A stretch of 64,000 bases of DNA from Sequoia sempervirens (Eukaryota; Streptophyta; Pinopsida; Cupressales; Cupressaceae): positions 1-64,000 of the forward strand of contig VDFB02275596.1 in NCBI GenBank assembly GCA_007258455.2, written 5' to 3'. Below are positions 10,779 to 22,380 of the stretch, piece after piece; position 1 is the first letter of the stretch, and each line of letters begins with the position of its first letter. The notes below the pieces were generated by a model, which was given only the letters and a program-made list of their open reading frames with translations, was not told the origin of the DNA and made no database searches. The position numbers were made by a program, and so were the translations under genes.

Positions 10779-11460
10779 TTCTCCACTTGTCAAATATTTT
10801 GATTTTTATTATATGTCCTTAGATCTGAGTTGTTATTCAAAATTTAAAACTTGAATTTCTTTATATTCGTAAAAAGGGTGTTTACATTGAAAAAGAGATA
10901 GAAATAGTGTTATTTCTTTGTCTTTTTTAAGAATTTGAAATCTTGTCTCATTTAAATTTTTGTAATACGTTAGATCTATTATTTAAATTGGTCTTTTTGA
11001 ATTAGTGCATGATTTGAATATAATAGAATTTTTTATTAATTGGAAACCTTAATTCATTACATTAGGTGGACTTTCATAAGTAAAATTAGGAATATTACAA
11101 ATATATCAATTATGTGCAGTATTAGACCTAAATTGTCACAATCTCAAATTTGTATATACTGTGACACTTGTTAAAACTTTAAAAAATTCAAAACCTTGCA
11201 CTTCTAGTGAAGGGCACCCTCACCCTTGACTTACCCTTTTCTACTCAGTTTTTGTGGTAGTGTGACCTTTGTATCCTCTACTCATATTTGGATTTTGTTT
11301 CCAAAAAATTGTCTTATAACAAACCTAATATGTTGTATTAGATCAACCTTAAGGAACCAAAAATAATCAATTACACATTTTAATTAACATTTTATTATTA
11401 GTTTCAAAACAAGTCTTGGTTATATTTTTAGTCTATTGGAGGAAGTAACTTTATTTGATC

Positions 11461-13475
11461 ATGTCAAATCTCTTTCTACAAGACTTTCATGCATTTGATG
11501 AGCTTTTTAGTAGTGATGATTTTGATATGTTAGATGAAGCCCATGATGAATTCATCTCATCAAATTCATCCTCTAAGACTCCTAAAACTTCAATATGTCA
11601 AATATTAATAAATGTAATAGATTCAATAACACCAAAACTTATCATATATCCTCCTTTTCATAAACCTCAACAATAAAATCAACATGTTCTCATTATTGGA
11701 CCTCCTTCAAGTCAACCAAAACCTCCTAGTAATATCTTAAATTTTATGAGATAATTTACTAAAAATAATCTTATACAACAAAATATACTGCAACAACCAC
11801 ATTATCATGCAGTTGCTCATACATACAAAACTCATAATAACAAACAAGTAAAACAAACACCAGTCGTTCCTTCAATCCCATTTCCATGACCTATTTTGCC
11901 TCTTGCATCTCATCTTCATCGATATAGTGGTAAGGAGTATGATCTTATTGAGTATATTCGTGCTACTCCAACTAAGATCTCACTTTAGGACTTAATTCAA
12001 ACTTTAACTACCTACCATAGTGAAACATAGAAAAAGTTGATCCTAAGTCTTGAGTGCTTAGAACAATAGGATTCAAGGCCTTTTCCTAGGGTCTCATTGA
12101 GATGGAGATCAACAAGGTGTATAGATTAACTTTCAACCATGAAGGTGAGCCATTCAGAATTGGATATCCATCAATTTGGGGATTGGAATGGATTGGAATG
12201 GATTGGAATTGATTGACTATGATTAACCTAATGAAATTGTGTGCCCTAATATGAGAAATGCAATAATATGACAACTAATAAACTAAAATAGTCAATTGCA
12301 GACAGATTTGGGAACTGTAGAGGACTGTGTACCTACCCATAAAAGTTGGTATTGATCTAAATATAGGGACAAAGTTTCCCTATGGCATATGAGTCCTTGT
12401 ACACCTTTCCTACTCTATTTTTGAGCTCCTCTAATGACAAATATGATATCTTCGTTTCTTCTTTCAAATTTATCGAAAACACTGTCAGATAATTCTATAG
12501 ATGAGTTTCCATGAGTTGACAAGGTGTAGGGCTTCAAATGCAACAATGAACAATTTTTCTTCAAGCTTCCTTTAATCCTCTTAAAACTTGAAACATGCAC
12601 ATTCAAAGAGAAGGAAAATGTTGTACCATTTAGGGGCTTGCCTTAGTAAAACCCCTTGTTAGTGTTTGACAAAATGATAATTGATAGGAAGGAGTGATGA
12701 AATCACAAAGTGTTGCAACTCATCACCCTTCAATGGCCTCCTTGAAGGACTGAATTCATACAAATCACCTCAAGATCTTGGATCTTTCTTGCTTGATTGC
12801 TTGAATTGCTTTGGAGACCTACAAAAGGGGTTAGCCTTCACAAAACAATGATAATATGACAAGATGAAGTCACATACACTTTGACATGATGCTTGGATCT
12901 TGAATTGTTGCAATAATATTCACAAATCTACCCTTGAATGCCCTTGATTGATCTTAGGATCTTCAACTTGCTCTCCTTTCATGAATTGTTTCCTTCATCA
13001 TAAATTTTCCTTCTTATTTCTCAAAATGAGAGGAAAGCATGCTTTTATATGCATTTTAAGTAATCCTTTTGGGTAGGGGCTGACCTAGGGTCATTTTCAA
13101 ATCATAAAATCCCACCAATTAAAATTTTAAATATTCAAAATTTTGCCTCAAGGATAGTGATGCCATTTACTATCGTGAAGTGTCCCAAAATAGCGAATGA
13201 GTCCTAGACCTAATTTTTAGCCTAAATTTATAGGGATAATAGGGGATTAAATATATTTTATTAATCTAGTCATGAAATTTGTAAATCATTATTGTAATTA
13301 AAGTTATGGACAAAATAGGGTGTCAAGGGTGACAATTTTTGACACTACACATAGTACGATCCAAAAGGCTCTATAGAAGATTGTTGTACCACCTATCAAA
13401 CTGAATGATGTAGTAGCCTTGCTAAATGGTATGAATACACCAAACCTAGATATCATATTCCATCAAAGTGAATTA
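11461..13475 (+). pseudogene. gag-like region of H, interrupted by solo LTR S1
   Basis: An ATG at 11461 opens an acidic, Ser/Pro/Gln-rich frame with scattered stops through 12020, including an R-Y-S-G-K-E-Y-D-L-I-E-Y-I-R-A-T-P block like Tat/Ogre gag. The frame resumes at 13350, after S1, and runs into the AATTA duplication at 13471-13475, where element E begins. Removing S1 with one CATAG copy rejoins the frame inside a Thr-Tyr-His-Ser context. Multiple nonsense codons show it is long dead. Confidence 0.6.
12021..13349 (-). mobile_element. S1, 1,329-bp solo LTR in H gag
   Basis: S1 starts TGAAACATAG and ends GACACTACA. It is flanked by a perfect 5-bp duplication, CATAG (12016-12020 and 13350-13354), exactly where the H reading frame breaks and resumes. 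A minus-strand TATA box (GCATATAAAAGC, 13041-13052) indicates minus orientation, and minus-strand reading from the right end gives TGTAGTGTCAAAAATTG, a plausible LTR start. No gag or pol is inside, as expected for a solo LTR left by LTR-LTR recombination. A short GATTGGAATGG repeat lies near 12180-12215. Confidence 0.75.
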
Positions 13476-14352
13476 TGTTGATGGGTGTTTTTGCAACTTC
13501 TCAACACAGACAAAGCACAAGTGCAATGTATCTCTTGAAAGGTAATTTCTACAACAAAGTTTTAGAAATCACCCCAAGGTCTCTCGGGTGTCAGGTCATG
13601 ACTAAGCTTGGAATAGTTCAATTGGTTGATGTGATTTGTTGGTAGTCACAAAGGGAATTTATGGTTATTAAGCGATGAGGGAATTGGGTCTACAAGAGGG
13701 AGTTTTTGTAAATTTTGGAAATGAAGGATAGTTGTTGCAAGTTCAAGACAATAGACTAAAACTCCATATTTTCCATCAGATTTAGCTTTGTGGTGATGCT
13801 AGAACTTTGTCTAAACTTTAGTTTTCAAAGAAAGGTCAAAAGAGCGAAAGGGTTAGGAGTTTCCTAGATCTGCAACTAATGTTGAACAGTAACAATGGAG
13901 GATGCTACAATGGACAAACTTCCTAAAACTAAGTTCCACTTAACCAAGGACAGCCTATCGTCTCATGAAACTATTGCAATCTTCTAAGGTCTACAGATTT
14001 TCAAACCATTCATTCACCATTAAAGTATGAATAACAATTGAACTTAATTGCAGCAATGTAAATGATGCTTAGAATAACTTTACACAAGAGTTTATCAACA
14101 ATACACAACAAAAAGTATGAGCTAGGAAGACATCAAGCACCATAGCATTCTTCACCATTAAAGTGCAACATGAACTAACAACTAAAGACAACTTAAAACT
14201 AAAATATCACGGCTAAAATCTAATATTGGGAGAATGAATCATACACACATGAGAAGAAAGCACAAGAAACCATCAAACAATTCTTTTCTCATTAATTTTT
14301 TGCATCATGCCTTTACACAACAACTCATCTCTCTTTTTGAAAATGAGAGGAT

Positions 14353-14366
14353 GCCCCTATTTATAG
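14353..14366 (-). promoter_or_regulatory. TATA box of E LTR
   Basis: CTATAAATAGGGGC on the minus strand is a textbook plant LTR TATA box, about 890 bases from the LTR's 3' terminus. The equivalent in the other LTR is at about 48937-48950. Confidence 0.6.
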
Positions 14367-14559
14367 TTTTCCAAAAGAAAAATGAATGGACAAGATTCAT
14401 TTTACATTAGGGTTTCACTTACCCCCAACTATGACAATATAAAATATACTTTTGTCTTTTCCCTATTTTGTCATTTAGCCTATTTTGTCATCTAGCTGCC
14501 TTTACATTGTATTTGTTTTGTCCTGTAGTGACTGCCAACCTTTATAGCTATTTTGACAA

Positions 14560-17500
14560 GTATTCATCATCTATGATGGGTTTTCTAGCCAATTTTTGAG
14601 CATTCGCATACTCTATGAACTTTCCAAACACAACTATGAGTTTCTTTTCCTCAGAGAGCTTAGATTTGAGGATTTGGAAGGACATCCTCTTGACTCTTTC
14701 TATGATTTATTTTTGATTCTCAATAAAATTCAAGGCAGCCTCAACAATCTATTTTGTCCAGATGAAAGCCCTGGCAACAAAGTCCATAAAATCTAGTGAC
14801 AGTGTGTCACCAGCTCCTTGCTCCATTTTCTGGTGGAAAAAAGGCTCGATTCTCTCTAGATCCAATTCCAGGGTAGGTACTTCATAATTAGACATCAGCT
14901 TTAAATACTCTGTGCTATCCGCCTGGTGCTCGTAAATCCATTCATGATCTAGTTCTAGGTCATGCAAGACCTTTTCCAGAACTTCCTTTTTGTAATCCAA
15001 GTTCATCAACCAAGTCTCCACTAGCCAATGATCTTCTTTTGGCATTTCTAGCTCCTTTTCCTAGATTTTTCGGGAAAGCTTAAGGATGCTTTCTAGCTTA
15101 GGGTAGGTGATCCTGTACATATTTTGGAATTCCTTATAAGTGTTCATCATGCCTTATATATATTTTCCTAACCTCTAGTACCTATTATACATCGCGACTG
15201 CATGGTCGATCCCCTGGTCGCCACTAGATATCACCTTATTGAACCAATCAGCCATAGACTTGGTCCAATTCTTCCTTTTCTCCATTTTATTGATATCCAC
15301 TTTTGAGAGTAAGGAGGGTGACACTGACGATTCTCATGGAGTCTCCTCTTCCATAGATTTCCACTGTTGAATGTAGGCAGCTAGATTTGCCACTTGTGCT
15401 TTTAGCTCTTCCTTGGTAGATTGATTTTTGTTCATCTGTTGAATTATAATGGACACCAACCCCTAAAATTCATCTATCTTTTCCTCTCGAGTTGTCGGGC
15501 CTAGGTTAATGATGGATATGTTGTAGTCCTGGCCTTGAATGGCACTCGCATCTTTTTCCATCACAAGAGTAGCAATTTCTAGTGTCTGAGATCTGGAGGC
15601 ATCAACCATGATTTGCAATCAGATTTTGGGCTTTTTCTCCTTGCGAGTCCTTATTTGAGATTTGGCTAAGATAGCGTCCAATCTAGCTTTGGGATCACGG
15701 ACCACATGATCCTTTTTCTTCACTAGTTGCTCCAGCCACTCAGGGACCTCCATTTGACTTTTTGGTGATTCATGGTCACCTTCCTCTTTTTCCTATTCTT
15801 TTTGAGGCTCATCCTTCTCTTCACTGGGAACTTTTCCGTCATCCTTTTCTTCATCATTTGAACCTTCTTCTGCATAGCTTTTTCTTTGTCTAGCTCAGTA
15901 GAGGCTATGTTCTCCTCAGTGATGTCTTGCTGCTATAGGGGAGTCCCTTTATCCTCTTCATGCTCAACCTCAACATTCTTCTCAGGCTTGACATCCTTTT
16001 ATTTAATGTTTTCTTCCTCTTTCTTGTCCTGCTCTTTCTCAGGAGGCACTTCCTCCTTTAGCAATGTTTCTTCTTGTCTTAGGCCCTCACCTTGGCTAGT
16101 TCATGTAGGCTCATCCAGTATCTCCACATCTGTATCAATATATATTTTCTCCTCTCTAGAGTGATGTTCCTCAAGGTTAGCCTCTTCACTTACATTTTGT
16201 GCTCTTGAGGTAGTTCCTCATCTAGCTCCTGGTCCGATGTTTCCACCTCGTAAGGATCATCTAATTTGTCATGGCCCTCATCCCTAAAGCCTTGTTGTGC
16301 TTCTTCGTCAGAGACCACCTTATCGATGTTTACATTTAGTCCACCCTTTGGATGCTCAAAGTAGTCATCCCTATTAGAATCCTTGGGCTCGTCGACAATG
16401 TCTTTTAAAGCCTCCCCGAGTTGCTCTACGTTAAGTCACTTCATTTATTCAGAAATCAACATTGTTGCCTCCATCTTTGGTGGATCAGTTGGTGGTGGAG
16501 GAAGTGGTAATGCAACAAGTTAGGCCATGAATTCCTGGACCTTGGGTTCAAGCATCATCCCAGAAATTTCAAAGGGCACATTCTGCATAAAGGTCGCGAA
16601 GGCATGCGACAAAGTGGGTGTTGCCATAGGGGTGGTCATTAGGGAAGGAGGCAATGTGGATAGGGTAGGAAGGGGAGGCAAGGGTGAAGAAGTTGATAAC
16701 AGGGAAGTAGTTGAGGAAGAAGAGTCCAACACTACTATCGGAGTAGTCGGTGAGGTGGAGGTGAGGTGAACAGAGATGTCCACAGTGGGTGGAGATGAGA
16801 CGAGCAAGGCTTGGGTTAGAGGCGATGGAGTGGTAGCAGTAGCAACAATGGAAACGAGAGCAAAGGTGGTCGGTGGTGGTGAGCGAGGATGCTCAGATTC
16901 TTCTTCTTTTGGTTGGGGCTCCTCCTCTTGAATAGTGGGCATTTTTAGCACAAACGTACCCGTTCTTCCCTTATTTGGTGGAGGTGGCCCTTTTGTTTCC
17001 TTCCTTGTATAAACTTTGTGCTTAGGCTTACGCTCAGGCACCTCTTTCCACTTTTTAGATCTTGTAACAGGCAAGGATTTTGGAGCTTTGCCAGAGGATC
17101 CCACAGCAACACCGCTATCAGTCTCACTTTCCATTTCATCCTTGAGCTCCCCATATGTAAGCTCAGATCCCTACTCCTTAAATCAAGCAATTTGTTCATC
17201 TAGCCACAATTTTATTTTGTGCTCTATAGGATGATTGAAAACATCTAGATCAGTGAACTCTTCTTTAGTCAAATCTATCTCTTGCAAAGGCACATTCATC
17301 AAGGCACCATATCCTTCGTCGATCATGTTGTCATCATCAACAACTTGGTTTGGCACTTGAAACAAATTGATAGATTTCACAAATGCAATGATCATTCTCA
17401 TATAGCGGCGCATCCACACCTCCTTGTCATCATCACAATTCACCCAAAAATCTTCAATGTGCTAGCAATGGGTGTATTCTCTCCCAACTCATTTCTTCAA

Positions 17501-18824
17501 CTTACCCCGAGGATCTACTCCTCCTTTGTTTGTATGAAGGTTGAATTATACTCCTCCAACTCCTTTTCTAAGTATTTTGTGCAAGGAGCAGTTGTGCAAG
17601 CATACATTCCTTATCCAAAGGTGAGGGGATATGGGACCCCAGCTCTGTGTTTGTTGCTCAACAAGGTGTGGGTAGTTTAAACCGTTGAGTTACCTCCAAC
17701 ATGATGATCCTATCATTGGGGTAGCACGGTAATTTGTAGGGCCTTCTGAATAATCCCTCAGCTCTGATGTATGTGAACTTGGGGAATTGGATGAATAAAT
17801 ATCCAAAACCCTTCACAAATGATTTCACGCTATGCAACACTCTTCTTTCAAAATCTCCCCCAAGGAGTCTGGTCATATGCCCAATGAAGGCAACATTTAG
17901 TCTTCTATACTCCTTGAAGTTTTTGTATTGCAATTGAGGGTAACAATCATATACCTTCAATTGTCCCTTTTTGGTTCCTAGTTCTAAGCGTAGAACAATC
18001 CTTTATATGGGAGGTTGGCTGCCAAGCGGTAGACTAGGTATGAAGTCACGTAGAAGTGAGAGGTCTTCTTTACCTCCATGAATTGCTCGTGTATGTTGTC
18101 ACTAATCATATTTTCCCAATGGAACCGGGTCTTGCCTCCAAAGATCTCTTCCATGAAATAGAATATCTGGTTCTCAAAGAATATAGTTGTGGGAAAACCC
18201 ATTACTCTGCTTAAGAGTGTGACCAAATCATGGTGCTCCTCAAAGAAGTCACTCCTATATAGTGTTTAGGGAACTTTGGAAACACTTGCTCTCTTTTCCT
18301 TCAACCAATTCCGGTTGATTGTACGTTTACACCCGATGGGATCTAGTTACCATACCTGGTTGGAAAATTCTTTCTCAACCTCTTCCATCTCATCGAAGAC
18401 TGGGATTCCAAAGGTCCTGCCGATTGACTTGGTAGATAAATCCGCAAATACTCTCTCATCATGATCAATTGTCTTTCTATTGGAGTGATAGCACTCCTGG
18501 TAGGCCATTACCAATTTTGGAGCAATAAGTGTTGGGGGGAACCAACCGCCTTAGCCAGGCCACTTTGCTTGATTTTCAAGGCCCTATCTATTCAAGGGTT
18601 GAGCATGACCCTCTGCTTGAATTCATCAATACTGACATGTCTGAGGTCATTGTCAGATATTTTCTCCCAAGCGAAGGTTATCTTTGAGGTGTGCTCCACC
18701 CCATGAAACTCATACTTAATTTGCTCCTTCTCTTCTTTTCCTCTGGGAGTGCAAGCGGGCTTCTTTCCCTTGTCTATCTTCTGTGCAAGCTTCTTTGATG
18801 ATCCCTCGGCAGGTTCAATAAATC
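14560..18824 (-). pseudogene. LTR-encoded accessory ORF of E, unknown family
   Basis: Minus-strand frames from about 18824 to 14560 form one long broken ORF. In order they are: a basic N-terminus with K-G-K-K-P, a conserved block (S-I-D-E-F-K-Q-R-V near 18610), M-A-C-R-E-C-Y-H-S-N, R-T-F-G-I-P (about 18400), M-E-E-I-F-G-G-K (18150), L-F-I-Q-F-P-K-F-T-Y-I-R-A (about 17790), a Pro/Ser/Thr-rich basic linker (17134-16520), and a charged helical C-terminus (15045 to about 14600). The same blocks recur in G3 (W-F-I-Q-F-P-T-Y-T-Y-V-R-V, R-S-F-G-I-P, M-A-C-I-K-H-Y), so this is a conserved protein family. It has no gag, RT, RNase H or integrase motif. Frameshifts and stops make this copy non-functional. 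A possible 5' intron has acceptor GTGTGTAG at about 18825 and donor GTAAGT at 20277-20272. I do not know its function. Confidence 0.6.
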
Positions 18825-18849
18825 CTACACACACGGAGTGCAGTAAGTG

Positions 18850-20400
18850 TTTTCACATATAAAGGAGGCAAACACCAATGAAACCCCTGCAAATCCAAGG
18901 TTAGATCCATTCATACATCCTTAAAAGATCATGAAATTCATTATTGTTCACATTTTGGAGTTCATTTGGATCATTTATGCTAATGCGGGCTTAGGGGTGC
19001 AGGTTTCCCCTAGGCAGAAGCCGTTAGGATGAAAGTAGTGAGAAAACAACTCTAGGGCCATGGAGACCCGCAGGCAGCCACCCACAGCAGAAATTTTGCA
19101 TGGCCTGTTTGAAGGGAAAATCTCCTAAGGAATGATTGAGTATGTGTGGAAATAAGTTAGGGGGGTACTTGGCACCGTTAAATTAGGCCTTGATGCTTTT
19201 ATAGGTTTGGTGTACGTGGGTGTCGTGAGGTGGAAAGATGCTAAGGATCAACCATTAAATAGCGACATCCAGTAGGCGACAACCTGCATACATAAGTCTG
19301 CATTGCAAAAGCTGCGGGCACTTCGAACGTCGAGGATTATGCCTTAGAGTTTCATCAACCTTGGGAGTGCAGGAGTAAACGGCCAGGCCGTCGCCAAGTG
19401 TTTGTCGTTAAGGAACGACCATGAGGGGACGATGGTCCGCAGTTGGCAGCCTGCATAGGCGAGCCCACAAACAACACCCAGAATCAAGTTTTCGTGTTAG
19501 CATACTTTGAATTTTTCTAAAGGGAAAACCCTCCTGCAAGGTCCACAATGCGAGGGGACGTGAGCGCTCAGAAGTAAGATAGCGGCAATAGGTGGGCAAA
19601 CCTCTGACGACGTCCGCCCTCATGAGTTTTCCTGCATATGGTTTTTGACTTAGCGCTTTGATCAAAAGGGGGGCTGAATGAAAATGGAGATCTAGGTAAT
19701 GCGGGGTTCATAATGTGGGATGACAAGGTGACTTCGCTGTTAGACAATGGCAGCAGGATGGTGGCCAGCCATAGGTGAAGACCTACAAGGACTTTAGACA
19801 ACAAATTTTTCAAGCACACTGGGTTTGGTTCATTCGACAAAAATGATCAAGGCGAATCTTGCGTTGCAGGAAGGCGTTAAGGTTTGGCTGCTAACGTAGC
19901 GGCAATGGGATGGGGGCCACCCACAAGTGGAATCCCACATGGGAATTCCCACATAGGATTGATGACTTAGTCAGTTTTCCAAGATTTTTTTCAAATTTAT
20001 TAGGGATGGCGGGGGCGATGATGCGAGCTGCAAGGGTTTAACTTTCGTATGAAGAATGCAAAGGCAGAACGGGATTTTGCATAGGCACGAGAACTTGATT
20101 TAGGCCAACGCTAAGGATTTTTGAATGTTGGGGAAAATTTCCTACGCAGGGTCGTAGATTGCAAAGGCTTGGACAAAGTGTAGCAGTGAAGTAAGGTTTA
20201 ATTTTCAAAGATTTTAACATTTACAAACCCTATTTTTGCAAAGAAAACATTTCTTGAAAGTTTAATCATGGACTTACTTGGAAATGGCACAAAAATCCTA
20301 AGTAAATTTGGCTTGAATTCACTAGAGGCTTTGCGCCGGCGAGAACTCTTCCTTCTCCATTGAAATTTCAAAAGCAAAGGGTGAAAATGACAGCTAGGGC
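18850..20400. other. U3 part of E 3' LTR, possible leader intron of the accessory ORF
   Basis: This is a moderately GC-rich stretch with no domain-bearing frame on either strand. It would be the intron if the donor (20277-20272) and acceptor (about 18825) on the minus strand are used. The short ORFs here lack conserved motifs. Confidence 0.35.
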
Positions 20401-20413
20401 GCCCCTTTTTATA
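20401..20413 (-). promoter_or_regulatory. candidate promoter for the LTR accessory ORF
   Basis: TATAAAAAGGGGC followed by GCCC on the minus strand lies about 1.6 kb upstream of the accessory ORF, with a short leader and a GTAAGT donor downstream. The plus strand also reads TTTTTATAGG, so this could instead be an LTR promoter in the opposite direction. Confidence 0.35.
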
Positions 20414-20890
20414 GGAAAAACATCATTAATGACGTCCATTAAATTCTAGTACGATGGGTAAGTGGGTTCGTGGGGTGTGGAAACTTGCACCCCATTGGAC
20501 ATTACGCAAAGACCCAAGCAGTGAAACCAAGTGTGGGGCCTGCGGTGTGGGTAGGAGTTTGGGGTTAGTCGCTTCTTAGCGGCAAAGCAACGACGACGGC
20601 CCACGGAGGGAGACCCGCAAATGCGGGTCCACAAGGGTTGGTGGACACCGGGGAAAAAATCTAAAGGAAACCCACACCTGCACCCCCACAAAAGCAAAAG
20701 ACTCAACAGATTTTGGATAGGTGAATTTGGTCAATGAGGATTTGGTGTCTTTATTGCATATAACCAACTTAAGCTCAAAAGTAGGGGGATGCAAAATGAG
20801 GCAAGGGAAAAAATGACCTGACGAAGGCGAAAAAGGAAAGAAGGGGGGTCCCCGATCTGAACGGGGTGTGTGTGCTATAGGCACAACAAA

Positions 20891-20909
20891 TGGCGACTTT
20901 GCTAGGAGA
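20891..20909 (+). promoter_or_regulatory. primer-binding-site-like sequence on the plus strand
   Basis: TGGCGACTTTGCTAGGAGA lies two bases after an LTR-like end (GGCACAACA, 20881-20888). It differs at only three positions from TGGCGACTCTGCTGGGGA-type sites used by many plant gypsy elements. Its orientation is opposite to the gag-pol of E, so either it marks a separate plus-strand LTR or the E boundary model needs revision. Confidence 0.45.
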
Positions 20910-21795
20910 ACACTCCCAAGCGTTCTAAGGGTAAGGATTAATCCAAAACCCAGAATCTTTGGTTTCGCAAACTAGAAGCCAATTTCCTCAAACAAACTAA
21001 AGACTTAAAGGAGGACAACATCCTTGGTTGAATCGAGTAATGAAATATCTCAGGAGTGGGTGCAGTGAGTTCATTCCCCTCCCTTAGAGACCATACAGGG
21101 TAGCAATCAATCAACCAAAGAAAGCTACATAGGTTGTTTAACCCCAAAAGTAACCTAGACATTTCTTTGTTGTCAGTCAAGAGTCCATAGCCCCAAGGAA
21201 GTTGTTGTGACCCCACGAACATTGCTCTATTGCCAGCCGGATGTCCATAGCCCCGATAGAGTTGCTCACACACCCACAAAATTGTTTGTTTTCAATATTT
21301 TATTTTATCTTCTCTTTTCTTTTCATATTTATTTTGACATTCTTTTGCTTAACTGCATAAGCTTTGAAGCTCATTGTGGGTTTGGAAATCATAATGGTCA
21401 CTAGAGCAGACTTAGGATTTTTTCACTTGTCAAAGCCTCATAATGACTGTCATATAGCTCATCGAGAGTACTTAAGATGTATTTCATGTGTAATCTGAGA
21501 TAGGTGTGAAGGGATTCAAATAAGGGTTTTGTCCTAGGTCAAGTTATAGTTCAAGTGAGGAAACCCACCTCACGACAATGTACAAAAGCTCATGATAACT
21601 GATGAAGACTTATCCAAGGAAAAAATGGGAATGAATAGCAAAGTGGGCCCTCTACCGAGCCAAACACAACCACCCCATCAAGATCAGAAAACACCCTCAG
21701 CAAAAACAAAAGTCGAGAAAGTGAGCGAAAGTGAAGCAAAAGCAAAGTAGCAAACCAAAAGACCTACTCTAACTATATACAACTATATACAAAGG
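20910..21795 (-). other. 3' untranslated region of E, with a tandem motif
   Basis: Between the end of integrase and the LTR there is no conserved coding frame. A roughly 60-bp motif containing tccatagcccc is tandemly repeated at about 21140-21270, and a pyrimidine run lies at about 21305-21330. The plus-strand 5' UTR of a separate element cannot be excluded because of the PBS-like site at 20891. Confidence 0.35.
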
Positions 21796-22380
21796 GATGA
21801 GCTTGGAAAGCTCAAGCAAGGAAATAATGCTTGAGGTACTACCCATTGATAGGTAATGGGACATCCTCTCCAGTGAGGGTCTTAAGATGAAAGGCATTAT
21901 CTCGTAGAATCTCATAAATCTGAAAGGGGCTTGTCGAATTTGTCATGTCCCCCTTTCTTCTCATGGGCCTTGTCCCAACAGAGGACTAAATCTACAATCC
22001 TAAAGGCCTTTACTTTAGCTTGATGATCGAACCATCTCCTGAATACGCCCTGGTGTTTGGTGAAATTTTCTATTGCTCAATCGCGAACTTCCTCTAAATG
22101 GATGAATTCAGCCAGGCGAGCTTCTTGGCGTTCACCCTCCTCATAGTATGTGTTAAAAAATTGGAGCATGGGGATCTTGAGGTGGACTGGGAAAACAGGA
22201 CCTAGGCCATTGATGAGGCAAAATGGGGAATTTCCCAGGGCAACTTTCTGACGAGTGCAATTTTCCCAGAGAGCAAAACACAAATGGGTGTGCCAATCTT
22301 TTGGGTTTCGGTCAAGCAGTTTATGTATGACAGTCAGCAAATTTTGTTCGTGGATTCAACTAGGCCATTCCCTTTGGGAT
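21796..22380 (-). pseudogene. C-terminal part of E integrase (split by G1)
   Basis: From 22375 leftwards the minus strand reads P-K-G-N-G-L-V-E-S-T-N-K, which carries the third catalytic acid (Glu) of the DDE integrase core. Then, after a frameshift, come D-W-H-T-H-L, the S-P-F-C-L-I-N-G-L-G-P-V-F-P block, and the C-terminal domain ending in Y-L-K-H-Y-F near 21800. It is the direct continuation of the integrase segment that ends N-Y-Y-P at 41679. The last five bases (22376-22380, GGGAT) are the target duplication of G1. Confidence 0.8.

Larger units (their letters stand above)
13476..20888 (-). repeat. 3' LTR of E, about 7.4 kb, containing an ORF
   Basis: The left end, TGTTGATGGGTG at 13476, abuts the AATTA duplication. 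Positions 13476 to about 14985 closely match 48065-49577 of E's other LTR. The right end is taken as ...GGCACAACA at 20888. On that model the LTR reads, on the minus strand, TGTTGTGCC... through the accessory ORF, a TATA box at 14366-14353, and about 880 bases of R-U5. The length is close to that of the related solo LTR G3 (7,537 bp). The right boundary is inferred, because no polypurine tract adjoins it and a plus-strand PBS-like sequence does. Confidence 0.5.

Noticed and set aside
16527..17234. Plus-strand ORFs overlapping the accessory ORF of E
   Set aside because: They are antisense shadows of the Pro/Ser-rich minus-strand frame, whose homologue exists in G3.
20446..20884. Minus-strand ORFs of 86-102 codons in E's U3
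   Set aside because: Cys/Trp/Pro-rich, with no conserved motif and no counterpart in G3; likely chance frames in GC-richer DNA.
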